Shown here piece after piece: positions 1 through 9,291 of a DNA stretch of 64,000 nucleotides; the first letter of the stretch is position 1; every line of letters begins with the position of its first letter. The position numbers and the translations under genes were made by a program. A model generated the notes under the pieces. That model was not told the DNA's origin. It ran no database searches and saw only the letters and a program-made list of their open reading frames with translations. This DNA comes from Asticcacaulis sp. ZE23SCel15. GTDB lineage: Bacteria > Pseudomonadota > Alphaproteobacteria > Caulobacterales > Caulobacteraceae. The DNA lies in contig NZ_CP130044.1 of the NCBI RefSeq assembly GCF_030505395.1, positions 226,001 through 290,000 of the forward strand, given 5' to 3'.

Positions 1-185
1 GTAATGGCCATTTCGTGTTGCGGGTCGCCGGTGAGATTGAGGATAATTCGTTCCGGCTCAACCGTCGCCGCCGCCAGAGGGGGCGCAGGCGCAGGCACGG
101 TTTGCGCCGTGGCCAGCACGCTGATGGCCAGCCCCGCCGCCGTCAGCAGAGCCCGCACGGCCAGATATTTCGCAGATGAGGTCAT
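1..185 (-). CDS. Purple acid phosphatase-like secreted phosphoesterase, N-terminal fragment
   Basis: Only the first 61 codons are present; the gene runs off the left edge of the window. The start is the ATG at 185-183, with AAGG about ten bases before it. An N-terminal signal peptide (charged MTSSAKYLAVRALL, hydrophobic stretch, Ala-rich cleavage region) is followed by a Pro/Ala linker and then PERIILNLTGDP...MAIT. That is the opening strand pattern of the fibronectin-III-like N-terminal domain of purple acid phosphatases (normally followed by W-R-T). The catalytic domain is outside the window, so the family call rests on this short motif. The gene follows an STN-type TonB receptor on the same strand, and a second phosphatase (PhoD type) lies 5 kb away, which fits phosphate-ester scavenging. 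Confidence 0.6.
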   Translation of the reverse strand, partial: MTSSAKYLAVRALLTAAGLAISVLATAQTVPAPAPPLAAATVEPERIILNLTGDPQHEMAI

Positions 186-189
186 GAAG

Positions 190-241
190 CCGCCTTTAAA
201 AAGCAAAAGGCGGAGTCTCCGGTTAAGGCTGGAAACTCCGC
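190..241 (-). promoter_or_regulatory. Two overlapping hairpins in the leader before the phosphatase gene
   Basis: Between the TonB receptor stop and the phosphatase ATG there are two inverted repeats that share bases: GCGGAGT (210-216) with ACTCCGC (235-241), and CCGCCTTT (190-197) with AAAGGCGG (206-213). They cannot form together. The second one contains the likely ribosome binding site. This resembles an attenuator or a translation-masking leader; function is inferred. Confidence 0.35.
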
Positions 242-261
242 AAGTTTAGGGGATAAGGGAA

Positions 262-3200
262 TTAATAGACGTAGCTGAAGCTCAGATTGATCGTGCGTCC
301 GTTCTTGATGAACGCGCGGCTGGAGGCTTCGGTCGGGCCGTAGGAAATCCAGTAGGTATGTTCATCGAACATGTTCTGAACATCGAGGCTGACGGTGGCC
401 TTTTGGGTCAGGGCCTTACGCACCTTCATGTCAACAAAGGTATAGTCCTGCTCATAGGGGTTGTTGCCGAAATCCTGAATGCCGTTGAGCATTTCAGACT
501 GGTGATTGACGGCGATATAGCCTTCCCAGCCATGTTTTTCGTAGAACAGTTCAAGGTTTAAGACCCGCTCCGGCGTCTCCATCAGCGGCAGCGTGTAGCC
601 ATCCGGATGCCAGCTCAGGCCGGTAACAGCTTCCGAGGTCTGGAAGGTGCCGTTGAAGCCGATACCAAAACCATCCAGCGGTGACGGCAGCCAGTGGAAA
701 ATCTGACGGGCGCTGACTTCCATGCCCTCGACGGTCGCCTTCTTGCCGTTGTTCGGCATGGAGATGACCACGCCGTTCGGGTCTTCGTTTTCGCCGGTCG
801 TACCGTTGCGGATATTGGAGGATGACGAACGGAACAGGAAGTTCTCGATGTCCTTATAATATACCGCGACCGAATAGGCGCCGGTCTTGCCGTTATACCA
901 CTCCAGCGACAGGTCGTAATTGATCGCTTCCATTGGCTTCAGGTCAGGATTGCCCTTGGCGATCGAGACCAGTTCCCAGTCCGCTGTCGGGTTTTCATCA
1001 CCATCACCATCGGGATCGACATTATAGCCGTATTCGTTGGCCGAACTCATGCGGGCGATGTCCGGACGGGCAAAGCTGGTCCAGATAGCGCCGCGCAGAA
1101 ACAGGTCCGGGCGGAATTTATAGGTGGCGTGGATCGACGGCAGGACGTTGGTGAAATCACTATGGGTCAGGTTATATTCGTTGCCGATCTTAGGGTCCAT
1201 GGTCCAGGCGCGGACCGTGTTTTCCGTTTTTTCAATACGGGCCCCGGCGATGACTTGAAGCTTGCCGAACTCGGCTTCCCCCATTGCATAAAGGGCCGTC
1301 ACCTGCTCCTCAAAGCCAAAGCTGTCTTCATCAGAGATGGTGGCCGCATCGGGGGTCAAGGCTTCACCGTCAAAGAACGTGCTGGTGCCCGCAGTCGCGC
1401 GCGCCAGTTCCGCCAGCATCTTATCGTTGTCCAGCACGATGCCGAGGCGGTAATCCCCGCTATATTCCCCATCAAACAGGCTATTGACCGGATCGCCGTA
1501 GAACGGTGCAAAATCGGCCAGAGTCCCGTCCATATCAAGGTTCAGGAATGAGCCTTCGAATTTGGTACGGTCGGACTTATAATACTTGGCACCGGCCTTG
1601 AAGTTACGCAGCCAGTCGTGATTGAACTCATAGTTGAGGTTGAACTGGGCCTGCTTCAGATCTTCCCTGACCGACGACACCCCGGCTTCGAGACCGGAAA
1701 AGGCATAGTTCGCCGGGTCATGAACAGCCGCCATACCGGCCGGATTCAGCACCCACTTCGGATAGCGGCTGTCGCCAGAACTATCGACGCCCACGCCTTC
1801 ATTGCCCAGCCAGCGATACTTATTTGAACGGAATTCCAGTTCGTAGTCGCCGTCGGATTCATCTTCGGACTTAGATACCGACAGGTCATAATCGACTGTC
1901 AACTGACCGAAACGGCTCTTGCCGCCGAAGTTCAGCGACGACAGAAGCCCGGTCGAATAGCTGCCTTCCCAAAACCTGCGCAAACGAAAGCCCTGCGGGT
2001 CCCACACACCGGATGCGCCATTCAGCGAATACAACGAGTTGGCATTTGCAGTGCTGGTCATGTCCTGATCAGTGATAACGCCATCACCGACCATCGTCTC
2101 TTTACCATCAATGATGACTTTAACCGTTGGGCGGTCGATGATCTGCGCCGTGGTGTAGCCATAGATATTGCCACGGCTGTCGCTGCCGATAATCATCTGA
2201 TCGGGGGATTTCAGAGTTGTATCGCCAAGATTGACCTGCGTCAGGCGACGCGAGAATTGGCCGGTGTCGTTACGGAAGTTCAGGCGTGTCGAGAACTCTT
2301 TTTCATTGTACTCGTTATAGGTCCCGCGCAGGTGGAACTCATGGTCATCACCGCGCCAGTCGAGCGAACCATTAAGGCCTTTGCGCTCAACTTCGGTTTC
2401 GCCGGTGGCGATTTGCATGCCGCGGAACACGAAGTCGTTCAAATCGACATCCAGCGTCTCAGAGTTGGAATACCAGGTGCGCGGCTGACTGTCGCCGTCA
2501 CCGCCGTTTTCCTCAAACTGCGTATTGCGCTTGGAATAGGACGCCGTCACGAACACGCCCAGACGATCCGAGAATTTGCGCGCAAAGGAAACTGCCGCCT
2601 TGGATGAGGTCGGATTATCGAACTTATCCATCACCCCGCCCTGAACCGACAGGCCGATATGGGTGTCTTTCTTGAAGCTGAACGCGGTCGGCGTGTCGAT
2701 TTCAACCGTGCCGCCCAAGGCATCGCCGTCCATGTTCGGCATGATGGTCTTATGAACCGTAATGCCGGAAATGCCTTCCGGCGGCAGGAAGCTTAAGCGC
2801 ACGCCGCGGTAAAACTGAGCGTCGCGCGAGCCAGCGCCTGACATTTTCACGCCGTTCATGGTGTAGTTGTTAAGCTCGGTCGACAGGCCGCGCACGGTGA
2901 TGCGGTCGCCTTCGCCGGTGCGGCTGTCGCGCACAGCATTGACGCCGGGCACTTTCGCCAAGGCTTCAGCGACGTTGGCGACCGGCAGATTGCCCATGTC
3001 GTCGGCGCTGACGCGGTCGGAGATATTCTTGTTCTTGCGCTTGTTATCGAGGGATTCGCGCATAGCGGCGGCATAACCGCGCACAACGACGGTTTCGATC
3101 TCAGCATCCGCGACCGGTGCCGCAGCGGTCGCGGCTGTTGCCGGCACGGCCCGCACCACAACTGAGCCGCCGGAGATATCGGCGCTCAGGCCGGTTCCCT

Positions 3201-3471
3201 TAAGAAGCTGCGTCAGGGCGTCACGCGCCGTCAGCGCCCCCGACACACCCGCCGAGCGTTTGCCGCGCACCAGATCGGGATCGACCATGACCTGAAGGCC
3301 GGTGGCCTTTGAATAGTCTTTCAAAGCTGCCGACAGGTCTTTGGACGCAATTTTGAAGGATTGGGTGGCGGTAACCTGGGTCTGGGCCTGAACCATCAGC
3401 GGCGCGGCCATCCCCCCAGCCATAAGCGCCAGCACGGACAGTCCCTGCACAAGTCTGAATTTCGTCGTCAC
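262..3471 (-). CDS. TonB-dependent receptor with STN signalling domain
   Basis: An outer-membrane active transporter of about 1,069 residues. I chose the GTG at 3471 because GGAG lies eight bases upstream and it places the signal peptide (MTTKFRLVQG..., cut near VQAQ) at the N-terminus; an in-frame start at 3501 has no better site. Order: signal peptide, STN (secretin/TonB short N-terminal) domain at about residues 40-105 (SFKIASKDLSAALKDYSKAT), TonB-box-like ETVVVRG, plug beginning NISDRVSADDMGNLPVANVAEAL, then a long beta-barrel ending in FSYVY with a terminal aromatic. The plug resembles the large Xanthomonas/Caulobacter TonB receptor group. The STN domain together with the adjacent sigma and FecR genes implies trans-envelope signalling when ligand binds. 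The substrate is not readable; the flanking phosphatase gene suggests a phosphate compound. Confidence 0.9.
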   Translation of the reverse strand: MTTKFRLVQGLSVLALMAGGMAAPLMVQAQTQVTATQSFKIASKDLSAALKDYSKATGLQVMVDPDLVRGKRSAGVSGALTARDALTQLLKGTGLSADISGGSVVVRAVPATAATAAAPVADAEIETVVVRGYAAAMRESLDNKRKNKNISDRVSADDMGNLPVANVAEALAKVPGVNAVRDSRTGEGDRITVRGLSTELNNYTMNGVKMSGAGSRDAQFYRGVRLSFLPPEGISGITVHKTIMPNMDGDALGGTVEIDTPTAFSFKKDTHIGLSVQGGVMDKFDNPTSSKAAVSFARKFSDRLGVFVTASYSKRNTQFEENGGDGDSQPRTWYSNSETLDVDLNDFVFRGMQIATGETEVERKGLNGSLDWRGDDHEFHLRGTYNEYNEKEFSTRLNFRNDTGQFSRRLTQVNLGDTTLKSPDQMIIGSDSRGNIYGYTTAQIIDRPTVKVIIDGKETMVGDGVITDQDMTSTANANSLYSLNGASGVWDPQGFRLRRFWEGSYSTGLLSSLNFGGKSRFGQLTVDYDLSVSKSEDESDGDYELEFRSNKYRWLGNEGVGVDSSGDSRYPKWVLNPAGMAAVHDPANYAFSGLEAGVSSVREDLKQAQFNLNYEFNHDWLRNFKAGAKYYKSDRTKFEGSFLNLDMDGTLADFAPFYGDPVNSLFDGEYSGDYRLGIVLDNDKMLAELARATAGTSTFFDGEALTPDAATISDEDSFGFEEQVTALYAMGEAEFGKLQVIAGARIEKTENTVRAWTMDPKIGNEYNLTHSDFTNVLPSIHATYKFRPDLFLRGAIWTSFARPDIARMSSANEYGYNVDPDGDGDENPTADWELVSIAKGNPDLKPMEAINYDLSLEWYNGKTGAYSVAVYYKDIENFLFRSSSSNIRNGTTGENEDPNGVVISMPNNGKKATVEGMEVSARQIFHWLPSPLDGFGIGFNGTFQTSEAVTGLSWHPDGYTLPLMETPERVLNLELFYEKHGWEGYIAVNHQSEMLNGIQDFGNNPYEQDYTFVDMKVRKALTQKATVSLDVQNMFDEHTYWISYGPTEASSRAFIKNGRTINLSFSYVY

Positions 3472-3601
3472 GTTTAAATCTCCGGTAAACGCGGCCCCCA
3501 TCGGCCTCGCATGAGGGGAGATGCGCGCGGGTCCCGGCTCCCGACAAAAAATATTATGAATGTTTTATGAATAAAATCAGACACATTTTCTCACCCACTC
3601 C

Positions 3602-4567
3602 TTATTTCGTCAGTACCGTGACGGTTTTCCCCTGCCTGACCTCAATGCCGTAGACCTGCTTCAGCCCGCTTAACACCAGCGCCGGATCAGAGACCTTGAA
3701 ACGTCCGGACACGGTTTTGGCCGCCAGATCCGGATCGGTTATCCTGACCGGTGTTTTGGCAAAACGGTTGACCTCGGCAATCAATCGTCCCAGTTCAATA
3801 TCCTCGGCCTCAAACCAGCCCTCGCGCCAATCCGGCATGGCCTGCGCATCAAACATCGACCGCTCAATCCGGCCATTCTGACTGATCGCCTTTTGCCCCA
3901 AAGTCAGATCCACGGACCGCTCACCCGCCGCCACCTGCACCTTACCGCGATAGACCGAAACCTCGGTGGCTGCGGCATCCAGAAGATCGATATTAAAGGC
4001 CGTACCGACCACCTTGACCTCAGCATCGCCCGCCGCCACATGGAACGGGCGGCTTTCGTCATGGGCGACATCGAACCAGGCTTCACCGCGTGTCAGATTG
4101 ACCTGACGACGACGACCTTCGTAACGCACCGTCAGCGCTGAATTGCCGCTGAGGGCGATGCGGGTGCCATCGGGCAAGGCCACATCCTGAATGTCGCCCG
4201 GCCCGGTCATCAGGCTGGCGCTGTAGGTCGGCTGCGGCTTAAAGGACGGCAACACTACCGATTTCGTATTCACGCCCACAAACCCCAGCACCAGACAGGC
4301 CGCGATCGCTCCCCCCAGCACAATGGCGATATGGCTGCGCATCTGAGTGTTCCGCCGACGCGAGGTTGCGGCCTGCTCGACCGCAGGTGCCTGCCAGCTT
4401 GCGCATATGTCTGCATAGGCCTGCGCATGATCCGGGTGTGCCTTGATCCATAGTTCAAACTGACGCTCGGTATGGGCCGGCACCGTCTCCGCCATCATGG
4501 CCACGACCCACGCTGCGGCTTCTTCTTCAACCGACAAAAGGTTGGGTCCATTCACAACCTTGATCAT
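3602..4567 (-). CDS. FecR-family anti-sigma / sigma regulator
   Basis: An inner-membrane regulator of about 321 residues. The N-terminal DUF4880-type cytoplasmic part (SVEEEAAAWVVAMMAE...FELWIKAHPDHAQAYADI) binds the sigma factor. One membrane segment follows near residues 80-100 (IAIVLGGAIAACLVLGFVG). The periplasmic FecR domain comes next (DVALPDGTRIALSGNSALTV, ARGEAWFDVAHDESRPF-like pattern, VVGTAFNIDL). A C-terminal STN-like DUF4974 region (FEAEDIELGRLIAEVNRFA) completes it. The ATG at 4567 overlaps the sigma stop (ATGA), so translation is coupled; a GTG nine bases upstream is the alternative. It presumably receives the signal from the STN domain of the receptor transcribed next. Confidence 0.92.
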   Translation of the reverse strand: MIKVVNGPNLLSVEEEAAAWVVAMMAETVPAHTERQFELWIKAHPDHAQAYADICASWQAPAVEQAATSRRRNTQMRSHIAIVLGGAIAACLVLGFVGVNTKSVVLPSFKPQPTYSASLMTGPGDIQDVALPDGTRIALSGNSALTVRYEGRRRQVNLTRGEAWFDVAHDESRPFHVAAGDAEVKVVGTAFNIDLLDAAATEVSVYRGKVQVAAGERSVDLTLGQKAISQNGRIERSMFDAQAMPDWREGWFEAEDIELGRLIAEVNRFAKTPVRITDPDLAAKTVSGRFKVSDPALVLSGLKQVYGIEVRQGKTVTVLTK

Positions 4568-5118
4568 GACGCCCACCCTTCTTCTATATCGTTATCCGGT
4601 TTTATAGTTTTGTCGGGCGTCTCAACCTCTCGCCATTTGCGGCGCGCGGCATGCAGATCCACCAGCGCCCGCGTAATATGTTTTTCGATAGCCTTGGGGT
4701 TAAGGTTGAGCGCCCGGCCGATATCTTCGCAGCTTTGGCCATCAAGGCGGCGGCGCATAAACACATCGCGCCTGAGCGGCGGCATCTTGTTAAGCGCCTC
4801 CAGCATGGCCCGCGTTTCGGCGCGATCCTCGGTGATCCGGTCCGGCAAGGGGCGCGCGCAAGCCATGCCGTCAATTTCACTGATGTCCGAAATGGGTTTT
4901 AGCCGCCGGTAATGACCCTTGATCAGGTTATCCGCGATACGAAACGCCAAAGCGTGAAGGCTGATAACAATATGATTTTGCTGATATTCAATGGCGTTCA
5001 GCACAGCTTGCTGCGCAATATCGTCGGCCAGATCAGGCTGGCGGGTCCGGCTCAGGGCATAACGGCGCACAATTAGGCGGATGGCCGCCCATTCATCGTC
5101 ATGCCGCTGAGGCTCCAC
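4564..5118 (-). CDS. FecI-type ECF sigma factor
   Basis: An extracytoplasmic-function sigma factor of about 184 residues that would direct RNA polymerase to the adjacent receptor gene. Region 2 is DDIAQQAVLNAIEYQQ...LAFRIADNLIKGHYRR; region 4 is MPPLRRDVFMRRRLDGQSCEDIGRALNLNPKAIEKHITRALVDL, with the IEKH signature of FecI-like factors. I prefer the GTG at 5118, which has GGAG seven bases upstream; a GTG at 5142 would add eight residues but has a poor site and sits almost on the predicted transcription start. It is the first gene of a sigma-FecR-receptor-phosphatase series. A Pho-box-like sequence lies just upstream. Confidence 0.9.
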   Translation of the reverse strand: MEPQRHDDEWAAIRLIVRRYALSRTRQPDLADDIAQQAVLNAIEYQQNHIVISLHALAFRIADNLIKGHYRRLKPISDISEIDGMACARPLPDRITEDRAETRAMLEALNKMPPLRRDVFMRRRLDGQSCEDIGRALNLNPKAIEKHITRALVDLHAARRKWREVETPDKTIKPDNDIEEGWAS

Positions 5119-5166
5119 GCCGCGTCTCCAGCCAATACTCACACCGCCTCGCTTTAGCCGCCTTTT

Positions 5167-5184
5167 GTGACAGACTCATGAGAT
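5167..5184 (-). promoter_or_regulatory. Pho-box-like site upstream of sigma factor gene
   Basis: On the minus strand the 18-mer ATCTCATGAGTCTGTCAC matches the E. coli Pho-box consensus CTGTCATAAATCTGTCAC at 14 of 18 positions by my hand alignment. TAAAGC, a possible -10 element, follows ten bases later, the usual Pho-promoter arrangement. PhoB binding is inferred. Confidence 0.45.
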
Positions 5185-5212
5185 GATGCGCAAGCTAGCC
5201 AAAACCCGACAT

Positions 5213-6625
5213 TTAATAATACCGCCCCGTGGCGACAAACCGCTCCCAGCGCAACTTAGACACCGTGTCCAGTGTTTTGGGCCACGATATCTGACCCGGT
5301 GCGAGGTCTGAGGCCCGCACCGTCACGGGTGCCCACACCGACTGTCCGCCTTCGTCGCGCAGGTCAAAGGTCACGGTTGGATCGGGCAGGGTTAAATCAA
5401 AATCGACCACGCCGAAATTGACATCCTTGGGGTAGGCCTGCCGGACGCGCAGAATAGGCCGATAACCTAAAAACAGGTCTTCGGTGTCCTGGGCCAAAGG
5501 GGAACTTACGAATTCATAAAGGTCATATCCGCCCTTATCTGACCATGGCAGGCAGTTCATTTCACCGAAATGGGTATCGCCGGACAGCAGGATCACGCCG
5601 GTGATAGCCTCTTTCATGATCAGGCTAAACAGGCGGTCACGCTCATGGGTAAATGAGGCCCACGAATCCGCCCCCACCGCCTTGGAATTGCTCCAGCCAG
5701 ACCCCGACACCAGCACCTTGAACGGCGCTTGTGACGCGCGCAAACCTGCCAGAAGCCAGTCAAACTGTGCCTTACCCAGCATGGTTTTCTGCGGCGTGTC
5801 CGGGTCCATATTGGGGTCGCGGTTATAGCGCACATCCAGAAAGAAAAAATCTACGCCGCCCTGACTATGCTTAAAAAACGTGCCCGGCACGCCGGTCAGG
5901 CCCGCCGCCGGATTGGGCCAGTATTGCTTAAATACTTTAAGCGCACCGTCCTTTTGTGGATGGCGGCGATCATGGTCGTTCAGGCCATAATCATGATCAT
6001 CCCAGATCGCCAGTTGCGGCACCGACGCCATAAACGGCCGGATTTCAGGCAGATCGCGCTGACGGCGGTATTCTTCGGCCACCACCGCCGGATCGGGACT
6101 GTCGGCATAGACCGCATCACCGGCCCAGATAAACAGATCCGGCTGCGCTTGCTTAACCGCCTTCCAGATCGGTTGCACCGGGTAGCGCGCGCGTCTGGCA
6201 CATGAGCCAAAAGCCATCCGAAACCGGCTGGGGCCTACGGAGGCGACGCGCAAACGATGCGGCTCAAACCCCACCTCATCGGGGTTGGGTTTGCCATTGA
6301 TCAGCACACGGTAAGCATAGGCCTCACCGGGCGTGAGGCCGGTAAGGCGGTGCACTTGCGTGAAGTCATCACCCGCCGCCGCCGTCAGGGCCGGTGTGGT
6401 CGTTGCCGACGAAAAACGCGGGTCAGTGTCATACTGGATTGACACGGCATAGGCCCCGCTGGCGCGCGTCCAGACCGTAGCTTCCGTACTGGAGCACCAC
6501 CCCAGCACAGGCCCCTGCATCAGACGCGGTATGCCGTCCCAATGCACATTGGACTGCGCCAGGGCCTTGAAGGGCGATGCGGCAAAAAGCCCGCTCGCAA
6601 TAACGGTACGGCGATCCACAGACAT
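5213..6625 (-). CDS. phoD: PhoD-family alkaline phosphatase / phosphodiesterase, exported
   Basis: A secreted metallophosphoesterase of about 470 residues that releases phosphate from phosphomono- and diesters. The start is the ATG at 6625 with AGGAG upstream. The N-terminus MSVDRRTVIASGLFAAS...KALA looks like a Tat signal peptide, as is typical of PhoD. A PhoD N-terminal domain (TVWTRASG...YAYRVLING) precedes the catalytic core, which has the family motifs FGSCARRA, FIWAGDAVYAD, IWDDHDYGLND and LLSGDTHFGE that bind the metals. It lies 77 bases after the second TonB receptor on the same strand, separated by a long hairpin, and is probably the last gene of that sigma-FecR-receptor operon. A gene pair of receptor and phosphatase suggests uptake of the organic part or of the phosphate ester. 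Confidence 0.9.
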   Translation of the reverse strand: MSVDRRTVIASGLFAASPFKALAQSNVHWDGIPRLMQGPVLGWCSSTEATVWTRASGAYAVSIQYDTDPRFSSATTTPALTAAAGDDFTQVHRLTGLTPGEAYAYRVLINGKPNPDEVGFEPHRLRVASVGPSRFRMAFGSCARRARYPVQPIWKAVKQAQPDLFIWAGDAVYADSPDPAVVAEEYRRQRDLPEIRPFMASVPQLAIWDDHDYGLNDHDRRHPQKDGALKVFKQYWPNPAAGLTGVPGTFFKHSQGGVDFFFLDVRYNRDPNMDPDTPQKTMLGKAQFDWLLAGLRASQAPFKVLVSGSGWSNSKAVGADSWASFTHERDRLFSLIMKEAITGVILLSGDTHFGEMNCLPWSDKGGYDLYEFVSSPLAQDTEDLFLGYRPILRVRQAYPKDVNFGVVDFDLTLPDPTVTFDLRDEGGQSVWAPVTVRASDLAPGQISWPKTLDTVSKLRWERFVATGRYY

Positions 6626-6648
6626 GAGCCTCTCCTGAAAACAGCGAT

Positions 6649-6676
6649 GGCGCCCCCTCCATCCGGAGGGAGCGCC
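6649..6676 (-). terminator. Intercistronic hairpin between TonB receptor and phoD
   Basis: A 12-bp stem with an ATCC/GGAT loop (GGCGCCCCCTCC at 6649-6660 against GGAGGGAGCGCC at 6665-6676; one G-U pair on the transcript). Only a weak T-rich stretch (TGTTTTC) follows on the minus strand. It may lower or process readthrough into phoD rather than stop it. Confidence 0.45.
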
Positions 6677-6702
6677 GTTACGCAACGTCTACTATACTAA
6701 TT

Positions 6703-9183
6703 TTAGAAGCTGTAACGCAGCCCCAGACCATAGGTCGCCGGCGCCCCCACCAGACGTGAGGCCCCGTTCATTTCGGGGAAATAGACCTCATCCGTGACGT
6801 TCTTACCATAGGCATAGACCGACCATGCGGCGGGCGAGGCCAGATCAATATGGATATTGGTCAGGGTGTAGGCTTCAGCCGTATTATTCGGCAGGGCGTT
6901 CAGGCGATTAGACTCTTCGCCGTGATGCGCGACCGTCAGACGCGAGGTCAGATCCCAGCCACCGCTGAAGGCCACCCGGTGTGTCAGGCTGAGATTGGCC
7001 GTCACATCCGGCGCGCCCGGCAAGGGGTCGCCCAGGGTCGCCGTCACATCTGCGGCACGACGGGAGATATATTCGGTGATTTCCGACTCCAGGAAGGCGG
7101 CCGACAGGTCGATATCCAGCTTTTGAGTCTCGCCGTTAAACAGACGCGCCCCGACCGCCAGATCAATACCCGACGTTTCGGCCTTACCGACATTGGTGCG
7201 GCCATTGGTGTCATTGGCCAGACGGGTCGTCGCCTGAAGGTTCTTGAATTTATAACCAAAGACATCTGCCGACGCCCGGAAGCGGCCCTTATACCAGCGC
7301 GCCCCGGCTTCATAGGCGGTGACGGTTTCTGAATCAAACGGCAGGGTTTCTTCCAGCGTCATGATCGAGGTGCCGTCAAAGCCGCCGCCGCGATAGCCGG
7401 TAGAGGCCGATGCGAAGATATTCAGATTATCGCTGATGAAATACTGCGCCGTCAGACGGCCCGACAGGTTGTCGTCCTCAAAATTCCGGTCCCAGCTAAA
7501 GCCGCTGACCGTGGCAAAGGTCGTGTTGTAGATCGAGATGCCCCACGGATTATGGTCGATGTTCTGACCTTTGTAATCGACCGTGTCGCGGGTATAGCGC
7601 AGGCCCGCCGACAGACGCAGCTTATCGGTGACATTGTAATCGCCCTGGCCGAAAAGGGCGAAGGAGTTACGGCGCTGCTCGTGATTGTTGTCGTAGACCG
7701 AGCGCACGGTAAAGCTGGTCCAGGTCGAGTTGAAATCCGCCGAGTTGCTTAAGTAAAACGCCCCCAAAATCCAGTCGAACTTGCCGCCGTTATCGTCACT
7801 CAGGCGCATTTCCAGTGAGGCCTGCGACAGGGTTTCATCAAAGGCGTACTCATAACCCGGATAGGGTGAGCCGTCGCCATTGCCGCCGTCGGTGCGGTCG
7901 GTCGATTGCACGCCGCCGACCACAGTCAGGTTGAGATTATCCTTTACACGGTGCGTCAGCGTGCCCAACAGGCCGCGGATGTCATAGGCGTGGGTGAAGT
8001 ATTTCTGCGAATAGAAGCTGTAGGGATCGGCGTTTTCACCGGCGTTGAACTGGGTATTGTCGCGGGCGCGCTCCAGACGGTCATACTGGCGGCTGTCGCC
8101 CCGGTCGCGGCTGGCGAAGGTTTTAAGCGTCAGATTGGTCTCAGGTGCGAAATCAAACGAAAAGGTGGCGCGGGCGGCAACCAGATCCTTATCGCCAAAG
8201 CCTTCGCGCTTGCCCGGATCGGTGACCGCAGGCACCTGGGTTTGCACCACGCCGCTAATGCTGGGGCGAAAACCCGCCAGGGTGCCAGCCCCTTCGCCGT
8301 CCATGAAGCCGCCGCCGTTTTCAGCCATCACCGCCAGACGCACGCCGAAATTTTCGCTGACCTTGCCGCCGAATGCGGTTTCAAAGCGGGTATAGTCATA
8401 GTTGCCGGCGCGAACATCGGCATAGCCCTCAAAGCTTTCGGATGGGCCTTTGGTAAGGGCATTAATGACGCCTGCGGTGGTGTTGCGACCATAGAGAGTG
8501 CCTTGCGGGCCTTTCAGAACTTCGATCCGGTCGAGGTCAAACAGCGGCATGCCGACATAGGCGTTCGAGGTCTGGTAAATACCATCAACATGCAAAGCCA
8601 CCGAAGGCGAGCCATTGGGTTTGTAATCATCAGCACCGCCGATGCCACGGATGCTCAGCAGGCCATAGCCGGTGCCGCCGGTCGAATAGTTGATGGAGAC
8701 GCCTGGCACTTCGTCGACCAGACCGTCCGCGCCGTTGATTTCGCGCTCACGGATTTCGCTGGCGTTCATAGCGACCACAGCCGCCGGAACCCTGGCGATG
8801 GCGGATGAACGTTTCAATGCGGTGACCACAACCAGTTCCGGCTCGTCTTCGGCGGTGGCCGTGGCCCCCAGCGAGAATGTGCGGCCATCAGCGCTGATGC
8901 TTTTGATGCCGACCCCGGTGCCGTTAAGCAGGGCGTTCAGGGCCTTATCGGCCGGCAAGGTGCCGCTGACGCGGTTAGCGCGCTTACCGCGCACCATATC
9001 CGGTGTAAACAGGACCTGCACATTGGCGACACGGGCAAATTCGATGAGGGCCTGATCAAGGGGCTGATCCTGAATGGCGAACGCTACGGGGCTTTGCGCC
9101 TGCGCCATCGACATAGGCGCTACCATACAGGCGGCAGCCGCGCAGAACGTCATGAGAAACGGCTTGAAACGGTTAGAAGTCAT
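6703..9183 (-). CDS. TonB-dependent receptor with STN signalling domain
   Basis: An outer-membrane transporter of about 826 residues. The ATG at 9183 has AGGAAAGA upstream and opens a clear signal peptide (MTSNRFKPFLMTFCAAAACMV, cut near MAQAQS). The STN domain spans about residues 30-85 (FAIQDQPLDQALIEFARVANVQVLF). The plug has ELVVVTALKR (TonB box region) and LDRIEVLKGPQGTLYGRNTTAGVINALTKGP. The barrel ends in YGLGLRYSF with the terminal Phe needed for Bam recognition. The plug and the YGRNTTAG motif are those of the large FecA/siderophore-like receptor group. With its own sigma and FecR genes upstream and phoD downstream it forms the second signalling uptake module of this region. Confidence 0.92.
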   Translation of the reverse strand: MTSNRFKPFLMTFCAAAACMVAPMSMAQAQSPVAFAIQDQPLDQALIEFARVANVQVLFTPDMVRGKRANRVSGTLPADKALNALLNGTGVGIKSISADGRTFSLGATATAEDEPELVVVTALKRSSAIARVPAAVVAMNASEIREREINGADGLVDEVPGVSINYSTGGTGYGLLSIRGIGGADDYKPNGSPSVALHVDGIYQTSNAYVGMPLFDLDRIEVLKGPQGTLYGRNTTAGVINALTKGPSESFEGYADVRAGNYDYTRFETAFGGKVSENFGVRLAVMAENGGGFMDGEGAGTLAGFRPSISGVVQTQVPAVTDPGKREGFGDKDLVAARATFSFDFAPETNLTLKTFASRDRGDSRQYDRLERARDNTQFNAGENADPYSFYSQKYFTHAYDIRGLLGTLTHRVKDNLNLTVVGGVQSTDRTDGGNGDGSPYPGYEYAFDETLSQASLEMRLSDDNGGKFDWILGAFYLSNSADFNSTWTSFTVRSVYDNNHEQRRNSFALFGQGDYNVTDKLRLSAGLRYTRDTVDYKGQNIDHNPWGISIYNTTFATVSGFSWDRNFEDDNLSGRLTAQYFISDNLNIFASASTGYRGGGFDGTSIMTLEETLPFDSETVTAYEAGARWYKGRFRASADVFGYKFKNLQATTRLANDTNGRTNVGKAETSGIDLAVGARLFNGETQKLDIDLSAAFLESEITEYISRRAADVTATLGDPLPGAPDVTANLSLTHRVAFSGGWDLTSRLTVAHHGEESNRLNALPNNTAEAYTLTNIHIDLASPAAWSVYAYGKNVTDEVYFPEMNGASRLVGAPATYGLGLRYSF

Positions 9184-9291
9184 CGTGGTCTTTCCTGATA
9201 CAGGGCAATCAACCCGGCCCAACTTCAGGAACGCAACCGATTAACCAATCCACACCCCGTCTTAAAAAATTCATATTCAGGGGGGCGGTTT

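Noticed and set aside
8045..8808. Long open frames on the plus strand opposite the TonB receptor gene (up to 300 codons)
   Set aside because: They mirror a well-supported receptor gene in GC-rich DNA, have no family resemblance and no good start sites.
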